A program made the translations under genes and the position numbers. Below the pieces are notes generated by a model, which was not told the origin of the DNA, ran no database searches, and saw only the letters and a list, made by a program, of their open reading frames with translations. This document shows positions 26,694-37,115 of a stretch of DNA of 41,751 nucleotides, one piece after another. The first letter of the stretch is position 1. Each line of letters begins with the position of its first letter. Origin of the DNA: Candidatus Brockarchaeota archaeon (GTDB lineage Archaea; Thermoproteota; EX4484-205; JAAOZP01); the NCBI GenBank assembly GCA_017601395.1, contig JAFNIQ010000011.1:1-41751 (forward strand). Reading direction: 5' to 3'.

Positions 26694-28334
26694 GTGATTT
26701 CCGCCATGCGTACAAACTACATATTTGTAACCGGGGGCGTTATCAGCGGGATAGGAAAGGGTATTACCGCAGCCTCGATAGGTAAGATTCTCCAAGCGAG
26801 AGGCTATAGAGTAACCGCCGTGAAGATAGACCCTTATCTAAACTATGACGCTGGCACCCTTAGACCAACTGAACACGGCGAGGTATGGGTTACTGAAGAC
26901 GCTGGCGAGATAGATCAGGACCTTGGACACTATGAAAGGTTCCTAGACATAAATATTCCTAGGAGGAACAATATTACAACTGGTCAAGTATACGGCGCGG
27001 TTATCGAGAGGGAGAGGAGAGGTGAATACTTAGGCAAGACTGTTGAGGTTATTCCGCATATAACTGACGAGATAAAACGCAGAATAAGGGCTGCAGCTGA
27101 GGAGGCGGAAGCCGATTTCACCATTGTCGAAATAGGGGGGACAGTCGGCGAGTATCAGAGTGAGATCTACTACATGGCTGCGAGAATGATGAAGGGTGAG
27201 GGCGACAGGGTGATATTCATACACGTAGCGTATCTTCCGATTCCCAAGCACCTGGGCGAGATGAAGACCAAGCCGGTTCAACAATCTGTAGAAAAGTTGG
27301 GTGAGCTCGGGATACAGCCTGATTTCATAATTTGTAGAGCTGAAGGCTTCATAGATGATGTGAGGAAGGAGAAGATATCAATATTCTGTAACGTGCCCAA
27401 AGACCATATTATCTCAAACCCAGACTTAGAGAACGTTTACGAGCTTCCGTTAATATTTGAGCAGCAGAACCTTGGAAAGAAGATCATGGAGAAATTCAGT
27501 ATGGGGCTGAAGGAACCTAAGCTTGACGACTGGAAGCAGTTCGTCGATGCTTTAAACAATGCTACGCGGAAAGTAAAGATAGGAATAGTCGGGAAATATT
27601 TCGAGACAGGTGGATACAGGCTTCCAGACGCTTATATTTCTGTAATAGAGGCGGTTAAACATGCTTGTGCAACCAATTTTGTGAAACCAGTATTAGAGTT
27701 CATAGATTCGACGGACTTCGAAAAGGATTCTGACAGGCTTTCGATTCTTGATGAGCTTAACGGGGTAATTGTCCCAGGCGGGTTTGGTACAAAAGGTATT
27801 GAAGGAAAAATAGCTACAATAAAGCATGTTAGGGTGAAGAAAATACCTTTTTTAGGCCTCTGCCTAGGGCTTCAGCTTGCTGTCGTAGAGTATGCGAGAA
27901 ACATTATCGGTCTTGAAAGAGCTAATTCAACGGAGTTCGACCCCGATACGCCTCACCCTGTTATAGATATTCTTCCGGAGCAGAAGGAAATATTGAAAGA
28001 ATCAAGATATGGGGCCTCAATGAGGCTGGGTGCATACCCTGCTGTTTTAAAACCTGGAACGCTTGTCTCTAGGCTTTATGGGGGGGCTTCAATAGTTTAC
28101 GAGAGACACAGGCATAGATATGAGGTGAACCCTAAGTATCATGAGGCCCTTCAGAACCACGGGATGATTTTTTCCGGAGTATCTCCGGATGGTAGGCTTG
28201 TGGAGTTCATAGAGCTCGATAACCACCCGTTCTTCGTGGCAACGCAGGCGCATCCTGAGTTTAAATCCCGGCCGCTTAAACCCGCCCCACTTTTTAAGGG
28301 CTTTATAGATGCCTGCTTGACACTCTTCTCTTAA
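26694..28334 (+). CDS. pyrG: CTP synthase
   Basis: TNYIFVTGGVISGIGKGITAASIGKILQARGYRVTAVKIDPYLNYDAGTLRPTEHGEVWV; glutaminase motif PFLGLCLGLQLAVVEYAR. Start may be the ATG at 26706. Confidence 0.98.
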   Translation: MISAMRTNYIFVTGGVISGIGKGITAASIGKILQARGYRVTAVKIDPYLNYDAGTLRPTEHGEVWVTEDAGEIDQDLGHYERFLDINIPRRNNITTGQVYGAVIERERRGEYLGKTVEVIPHITDEIKRRIRAAAEEAEADFTIVEIGGTVGEYQSEIYYMAARMMKGEGDRVIFIHVAYLPIPKHLGEMKTKPVQQSVEKLGELGIQPDFIICRAEGFIDDVRKEKISIFCNVPKDHIISNPDLENVYELPLIFEQQNLGKKIMEKFSMGLKEPKLDDWKQFVDALNNATRKVKIGIVGKYFETGGYRLPDAYISVIEAVKHACATNFVKPVLEFIDSTDFEKDSDRLSILDELNGVIVPGGFGTKGIEGKIATIKHVRVKKIPFLGLCLGLQLAVVEYARNIIGLERANSTEFDPDTPHPVIDILPEQKEILKESRYGASMRLGAYPAVLKPGTLVSRLYGGASIVYERHRHRYEVNPKYHEALQNHGMIFSGVSPDGRLVEFIELDNHPFFVATQAHPEFKSRPLKPAPLFKGFIDACLTLFS

Positions 28335-28640
28335 GCTGGAAGACCCTCTGTTTTTAAGCCTTAATGCTTCACCATACTGGTTCAGGCACCCGCACATGCT
28401 TCTTTGACTATTTTTCCTTCTTATGAAGGATATCGATTATTATTTTTGCTCTTGTCTATGATTTTCTTTATCTTGCCTATGGCCTCTTTAACGCGAAGCT
28501 ACTCCCAAGATGGAAGAAGTGCCTCCTGACCATTCTAAACTCTTTAGCGTAAAGCTTTGGGACCATGTTGTTCGAGTTAACTGTATCGTGCGTCACCACT
28601 TTTATTTTACATCTGAAAGCTAATAAAGTTAATTAACTTC

Positions 28641-30230
28641 TTGAATAATCTTAGTGAAAGCTTGGAGAAGGAGAAAGAGGAGGGGAATATAGAATATAAG
28701 CTTTTACTTAATGCAAGTGATGAAAAGAGGCTTCAACAGCTCGCCACCCAGTTGAACTATAGGCTTAACGAAGGCAGGGGGGAGGCTTTCTACGAAATAG
28801 GTGTAAGCGATGAGGGTGAAGTCGTCGGTCTCACAGATGAAGAGGCGGAAGAGTCTTTGAAGGCTTTAGATATGATAGCTAAGACGATTGGTGCCTCCTG
28901 CATGATTACTAGGGTTGAAAAGGGTAGAAGGGGGAAGGTGTTAGAAGTACTAATACGAAGAACCACGGATTTTCCGCCTGTTCAGGTTTCAGTAGCTCTC
29001 TTAGGAAATGTGGATTCGGGGAAATCTACATTAAAAGGGGTGTTGATATCTGGCAGGTTAGACGATGGTAATGGCGCTGCAATGAGCATGGTTGCGAGAT
29101 ATCTTCATGAGATTAAGTTTAGAAGATCCTCCTCCGTTTCAATCCACCTTCTAGGTTTTGACTCTAAAGGTAATTCGATAAATGATTCGCTGGGATCTTA
29201 CGATGAATCCAAGATTTTTCTGAACGGTTCTAAGATTATCTCCCTCATAGACCTGGCTGGCCACGAAAAATATTTAAAAACAACGATAAGAGGTATTCTT
29301 GGAAATCTGCCCGATTACGTTTGCATAGTTGTAGGAAGCAATGCTGGCCCTATAGGGACTTTTAGGGAACACCTCGGGTTGTCTGTTGCCCTAAAAATAC
29401 CTGTCTTTATCGTTGTGACCAAGATAGACATTACCCCGCCGGAGGTTCTTTCAAGGACTCTTAACGATATTGAAGCAATTCTAAAACTTCCTGGTGTTAA
29501 CAAGATACCGTTCCTGATTAAAAGCGGCAGCGATGCTTCTCTTGCGTCAAGGGTGATGCCGCATCTAAGGGTTTGCCCAATATTCTTGGTTTCAAACATT
29601 ACTGGAAAAGGTTTAGTTGAACTGAAAGCATTTTTAAATGCCCTTCCACCCAAAACGGATTGGGTTGAAAAATCCAATATGGAAACACTCTGTTTTATCG
29701 ATGAGAAGTTTTATGTTGAGGGTGTCGGCCTCGTTGTAGGCGGGCTCGTCGAGCAGGGGGTTGTTAAGAAGGATGAGATGCTTCTACTAGGGCCTTTCGA
29801 CGACGGCTCCTTCAGAACAGTGAGGGTTAAGTCTATTCATGTAAACAGGGTTCACGTGGAAAAGGCTACTGCGGGCCAAATAGCCGCTTTAGCAGTAACG
29901 AATGTTGACTACGATGAGATTAGGACTGGCATGGTTCTGCTAGACGTGGCGGCTAAGGCTTACGCGGTGAGACGTTTTACCGCTGAAGTTAGAATACTGC
30001 ACCATCCAACCACCATAATGCTGGGCTACGAGCCTGTTATACAGACTAGGACTGTTAAGCAGGCTGCTAAAATAGTCAGGATGAGGAAGCCTGCCCTGAG
30101 GACTGGGGACACAGATGTTGTCGAGTTTGAATTTATAAAGAGGCCTGAATACATGAGGATCGGCGACACCTTTATCTTCAGAGAGGGGAGAACCAGGGGA
30201 CTGGGTGTTGTTAAGAAGATTAACGCCTAG
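28641..30230 (+). CDS. GTPBP1/GTPBP2-like translational GTPase (EF-Tu superfamily)
   Basis: G1 ALLGNVDSGKSTLKGVL, G3 DLAGHEKYLKTTIRG, G4 VTKIDI; EF-Tu-like domains II/III. Confidence 0.9.
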   Translation: MNNLSESLEKEKEEGNIEYKLLLNASDEKRLQQLATQLNYRLNEGRGEAFYEIGVSDEGEVVGLTDEEAEESLKALDMIAKTIGASCMITRVEKGRRGKVLEVLIRRTTDFPPVQVSVALLGNVDSGKSTLKGVLISGRLDDGNGAAMSMVARYLHEIKFRRSSSVSIHLLGFDSKGNSINDSLGSYDESKIFLNGSKIISLIDLAGHEKYLKTTIRGILGNLPDYVCIVVGSNAGPIGTFREHLGLSVALKIPVFIVVTKIDITPPEVLSRTLNDIEAILKLPGVNKIPFLIKSGSDASLASRVMPHLRVCPIFLVSNITGKGLVELKAFLNALPPKTDWVEKSNMETLCFIDEKFYVEGVGLVVGGLVEQGVVKKDEMLLLGPFDDGSFRTVRVKSIHVNRVHVEKATAGQIAALAVTNVDYDEIRTGMVLLDVAAKAYAVRRFTAEVRILHHPTTIMLGYEPVIQTRTVKQAAKIVRMRKPALRTGDTDVVEFEFIKRPEYMRIGDTFIFREGRTRGLGVVKKINA

Positions 30231-30235
30231 TTTTT

Positions 30236-30922
30236 TCAAACGGGTTTAGTGAGGCCTACTAGGAGCACCCTGAAATGGTCTATTGAGTCTTCACACCTGT
30301 CGCATGTTTCTTCAATAGCCTTCAAAAACTCTGAGAGAAACAGGATTATCCTCGGGTCGACGTCCGCGTATTCGTCGCCCAAAAGCGTTTTCCTGGCTTG
30401 AGCGTAAAGCATGTCAACCCGCTTCTCTTCTTCTTCAACCCTGTCGCTTAAACGAACAGCTCTATCGTAATCCATTGATACTAATGCAGCCAAGGCGTCT
30501 CTAAGGCTTAGCGCGCATTCCCTTGTCTTGCTGCACATTTCCTCAATCTTCTCCTTAATGTCCTGTTTCAACCCGCTTAAGGGTAGAAACGTAAGTATTC
30601 TGCCTGCTCCGTGAGCATAGTCAGCAACCATGTCGACTTCCTTAGACAGCTCCATGAAATACTTCTTCATGTCTGGTGAAAGCTCGCTTCTAGCAATCTC
30701 ATCCATAACTCTCCTCCTGAGAAAATCCGCCTCCCTCTCCATCTGGTCCTGCCTCGCATACGTGATGCTCACCTCGTCTGTCTGAGCATTCATAGATGCT
30801 CTGGCGATGTTGAGAAGCTCGTCAACCGCTTGAAAAACCTTGGCCGCGTGAGACGCCAGTAGCTCGAGTGACTTCGCCTTCCTCCTGTCTTTAAGCCACT
30901 CCTCCAAGTCTCTATACGGCAA
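30236..30922 (-). CDS. DUF47/PhoU-like protein
   Basis: All-helical 228 aa with ARQDQMEREADFLRRRVMDEIARSELSPDMKKYFMELSKEVDMVADYAHGAGRILTFLPL. Confidence 0.85.
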   Translation of the reverse strand: MPYRDLEEWLKDRRKAKSLELLASHAAKVFQAVDELLNIARASMNAQTDEVSITYARQDQMEREADFLRRRVMDEIARSELSPDMKKYFMELSKEVDMVADYAHGAGRILTFLPLSGLKQDIKEKIEEMCSKTRECALSLRDALAALVSMDYDRAVRLSDRVEEEEKRVDMLYAQARKTLLGDEYADVDPRIILFLSEFLKAIEETCDRCEDSIDHFRVLLVGLTKPV

Positions 30923-30929
30923 TTCTAGC

Positions 30930-32006
30930 CTAATATAGCGAGATCTCGCTATATAAGTCTCTCCCCGGATGCTTATAGACTAGGACATGCTCCTCTGGAA
31001 GCCTTATGTTTACGGATGAGCCTTCTCCTAGTTGTGCAACATTAGAGTAGGGTTGTTTGACAATCATCCTAATGCCTTTGACATCGAGAATAAGCCGGCT
31101 GAACAATCCTTCCAGAGTTTTCTTCAAAACCCTCCCGCTAATGTGCCCCCCCAGCTCTATAAGCTCGGGTCTCACCATCACTATAACCTTCTCGCCTGCT
31201 TGAAATCCTGTGTTTCTAGCCGTGATCGCTAGGCCCCCCAGGTCTATCAGGGCAGTGTCCTCGTCGGCCTCAGCAACATTCCCCTCGAAAACATTGGACT
31301 CTCCCAAGAAATAGGCTGTGAAAATCTTCTTGGGATGCAGGTAGAGGTCTACTGGCGTACCGTCTTCAACTACTCGCGCCCTCCTCATAACTATTATCCT
31401 GTCAGACACCGCCATAGCTTCCTCCTGGTCATGGGTCACGTGGATAGCTGTTAAACCAAGGTCTTTAACGATTCTCCTGAGCTCGTATCTCAGCTCAGTC
31501 CTAACCTTCAAGTCTAAGAGCGAAAGGGGCTCGTCCAGGAGCAGTAGCCTAGCGCTTGATGCTAATGCCCTGGCTAAAGCTGTTTTCTGCTGCATTCCTC
31601 CGCTTAAAGACCTCGGATAATCGTGGTAGCGCTCGCTCAGCTTCATAAGCTCAAGCATCTCCAGTGTGGTTGTTCTCACAATGCTGTTGCTCAATCCCTT
31701 GGCCCTAGGACTATAGGAAACGTTTCCGCCGACGCTCATGTTCGGGAATAACGCGATGTTTTGAAACACGTATCCTATTCCTCTCTCCTCCAGCGGCTTA
31801 GCGTCGAAAAGCTTCCCGTCAACGTAAACATGGCCCTCGTAATCCCCTATTATGCCTGCGATTATTCTCAGCAGAGTTGTTTTTCCACATCCCGACGGGC
31901 CTATTATGGAGACATATTCCCTGTCCTCCACATTTATATTTACTTTATCCAGGGCTGTAAAACCCCCGAATTTCATGGTGACGTTCTCCACTTTAACACT
32001 GGGCAT
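30930..32006 (-). CDS. ABC importer ATPase (Fe3+/thiamine/spermidine type)
   Basis: IIGPSGCGKTTLLRIIAG, LSGGMQQKTALARALASSARLLLLDEPLSLLD, HVTHDQEEAMAVSDRI, C-terminal TOBE-like region. Confidence 0.94.
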   Translation of the reverse strand: MPSVKVENVTMKFGGFTALDKVNINVEDREYVSIIGPSGCGKTTLLRIIAGIIGDYEGHVYVDGKLFDAKPLEERGIGYVFQNIALFPNMSVGGNVSYSPRAKGLSNSIVRTTTLEMLELMKLSERYHDYPRSLSGGMQQKTALARALASSARLLLLDEPLSLLDLKVRTELRYELRRIVKDLGLTAIHVTHDQEEAMAVSDRIIVMRRARVVEDGTPVDLYLHPKKIFTAYFLGESNVFEGNVAEADEDTALIDLGGLAITARNTGFQAGEKVIVMVRPELIELGGHISGRVLKKTLEGLFSRLILDVKGIRMIVKQPYSNVAQLGEGSSVNIRLPEEHVLVYKHPGRDLYSEISLY

Positions 32007-32008
32007 TT

Positions 32009-33103
32009 TCAGACAGCCTCTATCTCTCCCGCCAAACCCATTGGCGGCTGCTTAAACAGGCGGGTTCTCTCCCTAGGTATGGATAGCTGGAAGCTTGCTC
32101 CAATCCTGAATTCCTCTTCGATGAATCTTGACAGCGGTATGTTAGCCGTTATTTTCAACCCCTCGGGGAGTTCGAAAACCAGCTTGGAAAAGCTGCCGAG
32201 GAAGTTGATCTCCTTGAGGCGTGCTGTTAAGGGTCCTCCCCCCACCTTTATGTCTTCACATCTTACGGCAGCCACAGCCAGCTCCCCCCTGTTGAAACCG
32301 TCACCGGACAATGCTTCAATAATCGTGCCGTTTCTAAGCTCCAGGGTGACGACCCGCCCGTCAACCCTTCTAACAATGCCTTCGAGGAAAACGCTTTCCC
32401 CCACGAAATACGCTGAGAAAACACTGTTAGGCTTGAAATAAACCTCCTCAGGAGAGCCAGTCTGGACGATTCTCCCGTTCCTCATCAGGATGAGCCTGTC
32501 TGCGAGGGATAATGCTTCCGACTGGTCGTGGGTTACATGGATCACCGTTAGGTTAAGCTCTTCAGCTATTCTGCTCAGCTCTCCCCTAACCTCCAGCCTA
32601 AGCCTAGCGTCGAGAGCACCGAGTGGCTCGTCTAGAAGTAGGAGTCTTGCCCCGGTCGCTAGGCACCTGGCCAGGGCCACCCTCTGCTGCATTCCTCCGC
32701 TAAGCTCCCTCGGGTAAGCGTTTGCCCATTCTCCGAGTTTAACTATTTCAAGAACCTCTGAGGCCTTCCTCCTAGCAGCCTCCTCCTCGAAGCCTCTTGC
32801 GGTTAAGCCGAAGCTTATGTTCTGGCTGACTGTCAAGTGGGGGAAGAGAGCATAGTTTTGATGCATGTAGACAGCGTTTCTTTTTTCAGCCGGTGTTCCA
32901 GTAACCCGCTTCCCATCTATGTAAACATCGCCTGAATCGGGTTCGACAAGGCCCGCTATGATTTTGAGGAGCGTCGTCTTACCGCTTCCAGTCGGGCCCA
33001 GGATGCAACTGTATTCCCCGTCGTCGAGCGTCAGATCTATTTCGTCTAAAGCAGTGATCCTCCCAAACCTTTTAGAAACCCTTTCTAAAACAACCTTAGG
33101 CAA
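32009..33103 (-). CDS. ABC importer ATPase (Fe3+/thiamine/spermidine type), second copy
   Basis: ILGPTGSGKTTLLKIIAG, LSGGMQQRVALARCLATGARLLLLDEPLGALDARL, HVTHDQSEALSLADRL. Confidence 0.95.
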   Translation of the reverse strand: MPKVVLERVSKRFGRITALDEIDLTLDDGEYSCILGPTGSGKTTLLKIIAGLVEPDSGDVYIDGKRVTGTPAEKRNAVYMHQNYALFPHLTVSQNISFGLTARGFEEEAARRKASEVLEIVKLGEWANAYPRELSGGMQQRVALARCLATGARLLLLDEPLGALDARLRLEVRGELSRIAEELNLTVIHVTHDQSEALSLADRLILMRNGRIVQTGSPEEVYFKPNSVFSAYFVGESVFLEGIVRRVDGRVVTLELRNGTIIEALSGDGFNRGELAVAAVRCEDIKVGGGPLTARLKEINFLGSFSKLVFELPEGLKITANIPLSRFIEEEFRIGASFQLSIPRERTRLFKQPPMGLAGEIEAV

Positions 33104-34769
33104 GCCCGCCGCCCCCCTTAGTGTAGATGTATCTGAAGATTACTAGGAGGATTATTGAGAGGAACATGAGCACCAGAGTGCCGGCACCGGCTTCAACCCT
33201 CATGTCGGGCGACTTAACCCATTCAACCAGCAATACTGAGACTGTTTTGAATGTTTTTGAAACTGCTAGCGTAGCGCCGGTTTCGTTCACGCTTCTCGTA
33301 AAGGTGAGGATTACTCCGGATAGGAAGGAGTACTTCGCAATCGGGAGCACGATTGACCTGAAGACTTTGAAGGGCGTGCCCCCAAGGGTTCTTCCCGCTT
33401 CCTCAAGTTCCACCGGTATGTCTTCAAGGACTGAAACCATTGTTGCAACCATGTAGGGATAGGTGATGCATAGGTGTGCTAGGAGAACAAGGATGAAGTC
33501 TGATATTCCAGAAGCCCCCCAGAAGAGGCTTAGTGAAACACCTAGGGCGACTGAGGGCATTATTATGGACGTAGTGCTCAAAGCCTCTAGAAGTCTTGAA
33601 ACTAGGCCTCCAAGCTTTCTCCTGGTGATTATCACCGCCGTCGGCAGGCTGAACACGACGTTTATCAAGGTTGTCAAGAGAGCTATTACGTACGAGTTTA
33701 ACACGCTTATCCAGTATGTGGACCATGCTCCTCTGAGGGTGAAAATTTCCCCCAGCAAGCCGTATGAAAGCATTAGAGGCATCCTAGCGAGAACCATGAA
33801 GCAAGCGGGCAGGAGTACTAGAAACAGGAAGATGATTATTGCAGACAGGTCTCTAACGCGGGTGACGCCTTCCCTGCTTAAAGCCGCCTCAATTCTGTAG
33901 GCTTTTCTAAAAGGCATTCTAAACTTGAAGCCGAAAAGCCTCAAACCCGCTAGTATTAGTATTGAGAGAACTATCAGCACGAGGCTTACGAAAACCATTG
34001 GCGGGACTAGGCCAGCATCTATAGATTTCTTTATAAACACTGGGCCGTTTTCAAAGCTCCCCGCAACCATTATCGTCGCGCCGGTTTCGGAGAGCGACCT
34101 TGCGAAAGACAGGATTAGTGAGGCGATTATTCCTGATTTGAGCATTGGGATTGTTATTGTCCTCGCGGTGGTGAAGGGGCACGCGCCCAGTGTCCTGGCT
34201 GCAGCCTCGTAAGTAGCCTCAATATCCATAAGCTTGCCGGCGAGAATCCTTACGACCACCGGGTAGGAGAAGGCGAAATGAAGGAGTAAAACAGTTATGA
34301 AACCCGGTGAAACCCCGGTGAAACCAATAATTGAGAAGGGCGTTTCCTCGCACCAGAGCAGGAGCGTCGAATAGCCCAGTATTACCGTCGGAACTATCAG
34401 GGGGAAATCCACTAGGGAATCCACGATGTTTAGCCACCGGTACTTCTTCCTGGCGATAATCCAGGCGAGGGGCAACCCGGCTGCTACGTCCAGCGCTGAG
34501 ACTATGCCGGCCATGATTATGGACGAGAAGACTGCTGAAAAGGATCTGTTCAGCAGCTCCGGGTTTGTCACTACATTCATGGCTGTGTCAAGCTTAAGCA
34601 GTATTCCGAGCAGAGAAGGGAGGAGAATAATGCCGAGGAAGAAGACTATTGAAGCCAAGTAAAGGGAGTAAGCGACTGTTTTTTCCTCGGAGAGCTTGTC
34701 CAGCCGAGAGATAACCCTCCGGCCAATCCCTCTAAACCGGCTGGTTTTTTCAGCTTCGACTGCTGGCAA
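33096..34769 (-). CDS. ABC importer fused permease (FbpB/ThiP-like, two permease domains)
   Basis: Two EAA-like loops: YEAAARTLGACPFTTARTITIPML and LEEAGRTLGGTPFKVFRSIVLPIAK. Confidence 0.93.
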   Translation of the reverse strand: MPAVEAEKTSRFRGIGRRVISRLDKLSEEKTVAYSLYLASIVFFLGIILLPSLLGILLKLDTAMNVVTNPELLNRSFSAVFSSIIMAGIVSALDVAAGLPLAWIIARKKYRWLNIVDSLVDFPLIVPTVILGYSTLLLWCEETPFSIIGFTGVSPGFITVLLLHFAFSYPVVVRILAGKLMDIEATYEAAARTLGACPFTTARTITIPMLKSGIIASLILSFARSLSETGATIMVAGSFENGPVFIKKSIDAGLVPPMVFVSLVLIVLSILILAGLRLFGFKFRMPFRKAYRIEAALSREGVTRVRDLSAIIIFLFLVLLPACFMVLARMPLMLSYGLLGEIFTLRGAWSTYWISVLNSYVIALLTTLINVVFSLPTAVIITRRKLGGLVSRLLEALSTTSIIMPSVALGVSLSLFWGASGISDFILVLLAHLCITYPYMVATMVSVLEDIPVELEEAGRTLGGTPFKVFRSIVLPIAKYSFLSGVILTFTRSVNETGATLAVSKTFKTVSVLLVEWVKSPDMRVEAGAGTLVLMFLSIILLVIFRYIYTKGGGGLA

Positions 34770-34903
34770 GCTCTGGCAACATTCGAAGACTAGTGTTTAA
34801 AACCTTTATGGTTGCGCAAGCTTCAAGCTAAATCTGATGCTAGGGTAAGTTTCTAGCAGAGGTCATGTGTTCTTTCGATTCTTAACCGGCTTACTGAAGA
34901 GTT

Positions 34904-35821
34904 TTAAAAAGATAGTAGAAGACCATAAACAGTTATTAACGGGATTCCAACCGTAAGCGTGAATCCTAGCAGTATTGTTGCAAACTCTAGGTCTAAGTTT
35001 TCAGCGGATGCATGCACAATCGTCATGAATGCTGGGGGGAGAAGAGCCACCATAACTGTAACTATTGATGCCTTCAAATTTAAGCCGAATAGGCTGGCTA
35101 GGGTTAATCCAGCCATGCCTCCAATAGGGATTTTAATGGCTGTTGCCGCAAGAACATGTTTAACAGTATTCTTCGACGGAAGCCTTATGAACGCGCCCAC
35201 CGCGATAAGCATTAAAACAATGTTTGTAAACGAGATGATGCTTGTAAATATCCCGAATGATTCCGGCAGCCGTAATCCGCAAAGGTTAGCTGTAAGGCCG
35301 AGGATTATCGAGAGAATATAGGGCTGTGTGAAAAGCCCTTTAACGCTGCTCTTTAGAGATATTTCTCTCCGGGAAGGGTTGAATCCTGATGCGACTAGAA
35401 ACGCTATTGAAAAAACGTACAGCGAGTTACCTATGTCGAGCAACGAGGCTGTGGCAACGCCCTCAGCGTTGAAAAATAGCTCTATAAACGGTAAACCTAT
35501 TATGCCGATGTTTAAAGTACTGCATCCCAGTATGAAAGCACCTCTCCTGGCCCTATCCATGTTCAGGCTTCTCGACGCGATGAACGCTATGGCTAGGAGT
35601 AGAAGGTTAAGCACCAGTCCGATTACTGGAAGCAAACAGTCCTCCAAGGATATTTTTACAGCGGCGAAGGAGCGAAAAACAATGATGGGCAGGAGGAGGT
35701 TAATGGATATTGATAAAAGTTTCTTACAAAACTCTTCACTAATCATGCTAAACCTTCTTAAGAGCATGCCTAGTGAAAGTAGCGCAACTATTACGAATAC
35801 CGTTTCAAACAGGCCCGGCAA
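34904..35821 (-). CDS. AEC (auxin efflux carrier) family transporter
   Basis: Ten-helix pattern with CSTLNIGIIGLPFIELFFNAEGVATASLLDIGN and FTQPYILSIILGLTANLCGLRLPE. Confidence 0.87.
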   Translation of the reverse strand: MPGLFETVFVIVALLSLGMLLRRFSMISEEFCKKLLSISINLLLPIIVFRSFAAVKISLEDCLLPVIGLVLNLLLLAIAFIASRSLNMDRARRGAFILGCSTLNIGIIGLPFIELFFNAEGVATASLLDIGNSLYVFSIAFLVASGFNPSRREISLKSSVKGLFTQPYILSIILGLTANLCGLRLPESFGIFTSIISFTNIVLMLIAVGAFIRLPSKNTVKHVLAATAIKIPIGGMAGLTLASLFGLNLKASIVTVMVALLPPAFMTIVHASAENLDLEFATILLGFTLTVGIPLITVYGLLLSF

Positions 35822-35908
35822 TGCTCAAGCCTCAGCCGAAGGTTTATTAAACCTTTAGAACGCTCTATGTAAAGAGATTGAAATTAAAGCTTTTTATAAA
35901 AACCGGTT

Positions 35909-36997
35909 TTGATTCTTACAGATAAAACTGCTATGAGGACTGGAAGAGGCGTAAGGGTTAGAAAGCTGTTTGGCGAGCATGTGCTGAGAATACTCAGGGC
36001 AAGAAACCTCGTTGACAATTCTCTCCTGATTAAAAGAAGAGGAGATTTTCTAGTTATACCTCTCGCCGGGGAGGTTGAGAGGGAAGAGTTGAGAAGGCTG
36101 GGTGTTGAAGCGGATTTAGTGGTTGAAGAGTTTGAGGAAGCCACCAGAATGCCAAGCCTATTCGAAAACCTTAAGGGTATTCTGTCCGAAGATGATCTCG
36201 AGATCATTCCCCGATCGTATGATGTGATTGGCGATGTCTGCATTCTTCAGCTTCCCAGAGCGCTTTACGATCGCCGCAGGATCATCGGGGAGGCGTTTCT
36301 AAAATCCATGAAGAACATTAGGATAGTGCTCAACAAGACTGAGCCTCTTTCAGGCGAGTATAGGGTTGGGGGGTACGAGGTTTTAGCCGGCGAAGGTGGT
36401 ACGGAGACAATCTACCGGGAGCATGGCTGCGTCTTCAAGCTCGACGTTTCAAAGGTTTTCTTCACGCCGCGGCTCTCAGCTGAAAGAATAAGAGTGGCCT
36501 CGCTGGTTAAACCTGGAGAGGTTGTCTGCGACCTTTTCGCTGGAATAGGGCCCTTCAGCATAATTATTGCGAAGAAAAATCCCAGCGTAAGGGTTCATGC
36601 TTGCGACATAAACCCACACGCCTACCAATACCTTGTTGAGAACATAAGGTTGAACAAGGTTGAAGACAGGGTTAAAGCATATCTGGGTGATGCTAGAGAA
36701 CTATCTGCGAGGGATTTGAAAAACGTTGGGGACAGGATTATTATGAACCTGCCGATGAGTTCTGAAATGTATCTTGATGCTGCTAGAAACGCGCTTAAAA
36801 AACAGGGGGGTGTAGTGCATCTCCACGTCTTCCTGGGAAAGAATACTGATCCTGTTGAAAAATATGCGAGTATCGAAGAATCGTTCAGGAAGCTTGACTG
36901 CGAAACAAGGCTCTTGTCGTCGAGAAGGATAAGGGAGGTTGCTCCCTTCAAATACCACTGGGGTTTCGACATAGAGGTTAAGCCGAAAAGCGGTTAG
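35909..36997 (+). CDS. trm5: tRNA (guanine37-N1)-methyltransferase, Trm5-like
   Basis: FKLDVSKVFFTPRLSAERIRVASLVKPGEVVCDLFAGIGPFSIIIAKK, ACDINPHAYQYLVENIRLNKVEDRV, RIIMNLPMSSEMYLDAA. Start may be internal (MRTGRGVRVRK). Confidence 0.94.
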   Translation: MILTDKTAMRTGRGVRVRKLFGEHVLRILRARNLVDNSLLIKRRGDFLVIPLAGEVEREELRRLGVEADLVVEEFEEATRMPSLFENLKGILSEDDLEIIPRSYDVIGDVCILQLPRALYDRRRIIGEAFLKSMKNIRIVLNKTEPLSGEYRVGGYEVLAGEGGTETIYREHGCVFKLDVSKVFFTPRLSAERIRVASLVKPGEVVCDLFAGIGPFSIIIAKKNPSVRVHACDINPHAYQYLVENIRLNKVEDRVKAYLGDARELSARDLKNVGDRIIMNLPMSSEMYLDAARNALKKQGGVVHLHVFLGKNTDPVEKYASIEESFRKLDCETRLLSSRRIREVAPFKYHWGFDIEVKPKSG

Positions 36998-37115
36998 CAC
37001 ACACGGTTTGCAGCAACCCCTTGCTAGAAGTAGAAATTCCGTTTACGATACTATTTTTCCCTCGCCTTCCTCATAATAATGAAAAGTGTGCGGGAACCGG
37101 ATGGAAACAGCTTCC

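Noticed and set aside
31761-32441. 226-aa plus-strand ORF over the ABC ATPase genes
   Set aside because: Antisense to two clearly conserved ATPases; composition is shadow-like.
34770-34900. Second TPP riboswitch upstream of the other importer
   Set aside because: No CTGAGA or TAATGCTGGCG-like core is present.
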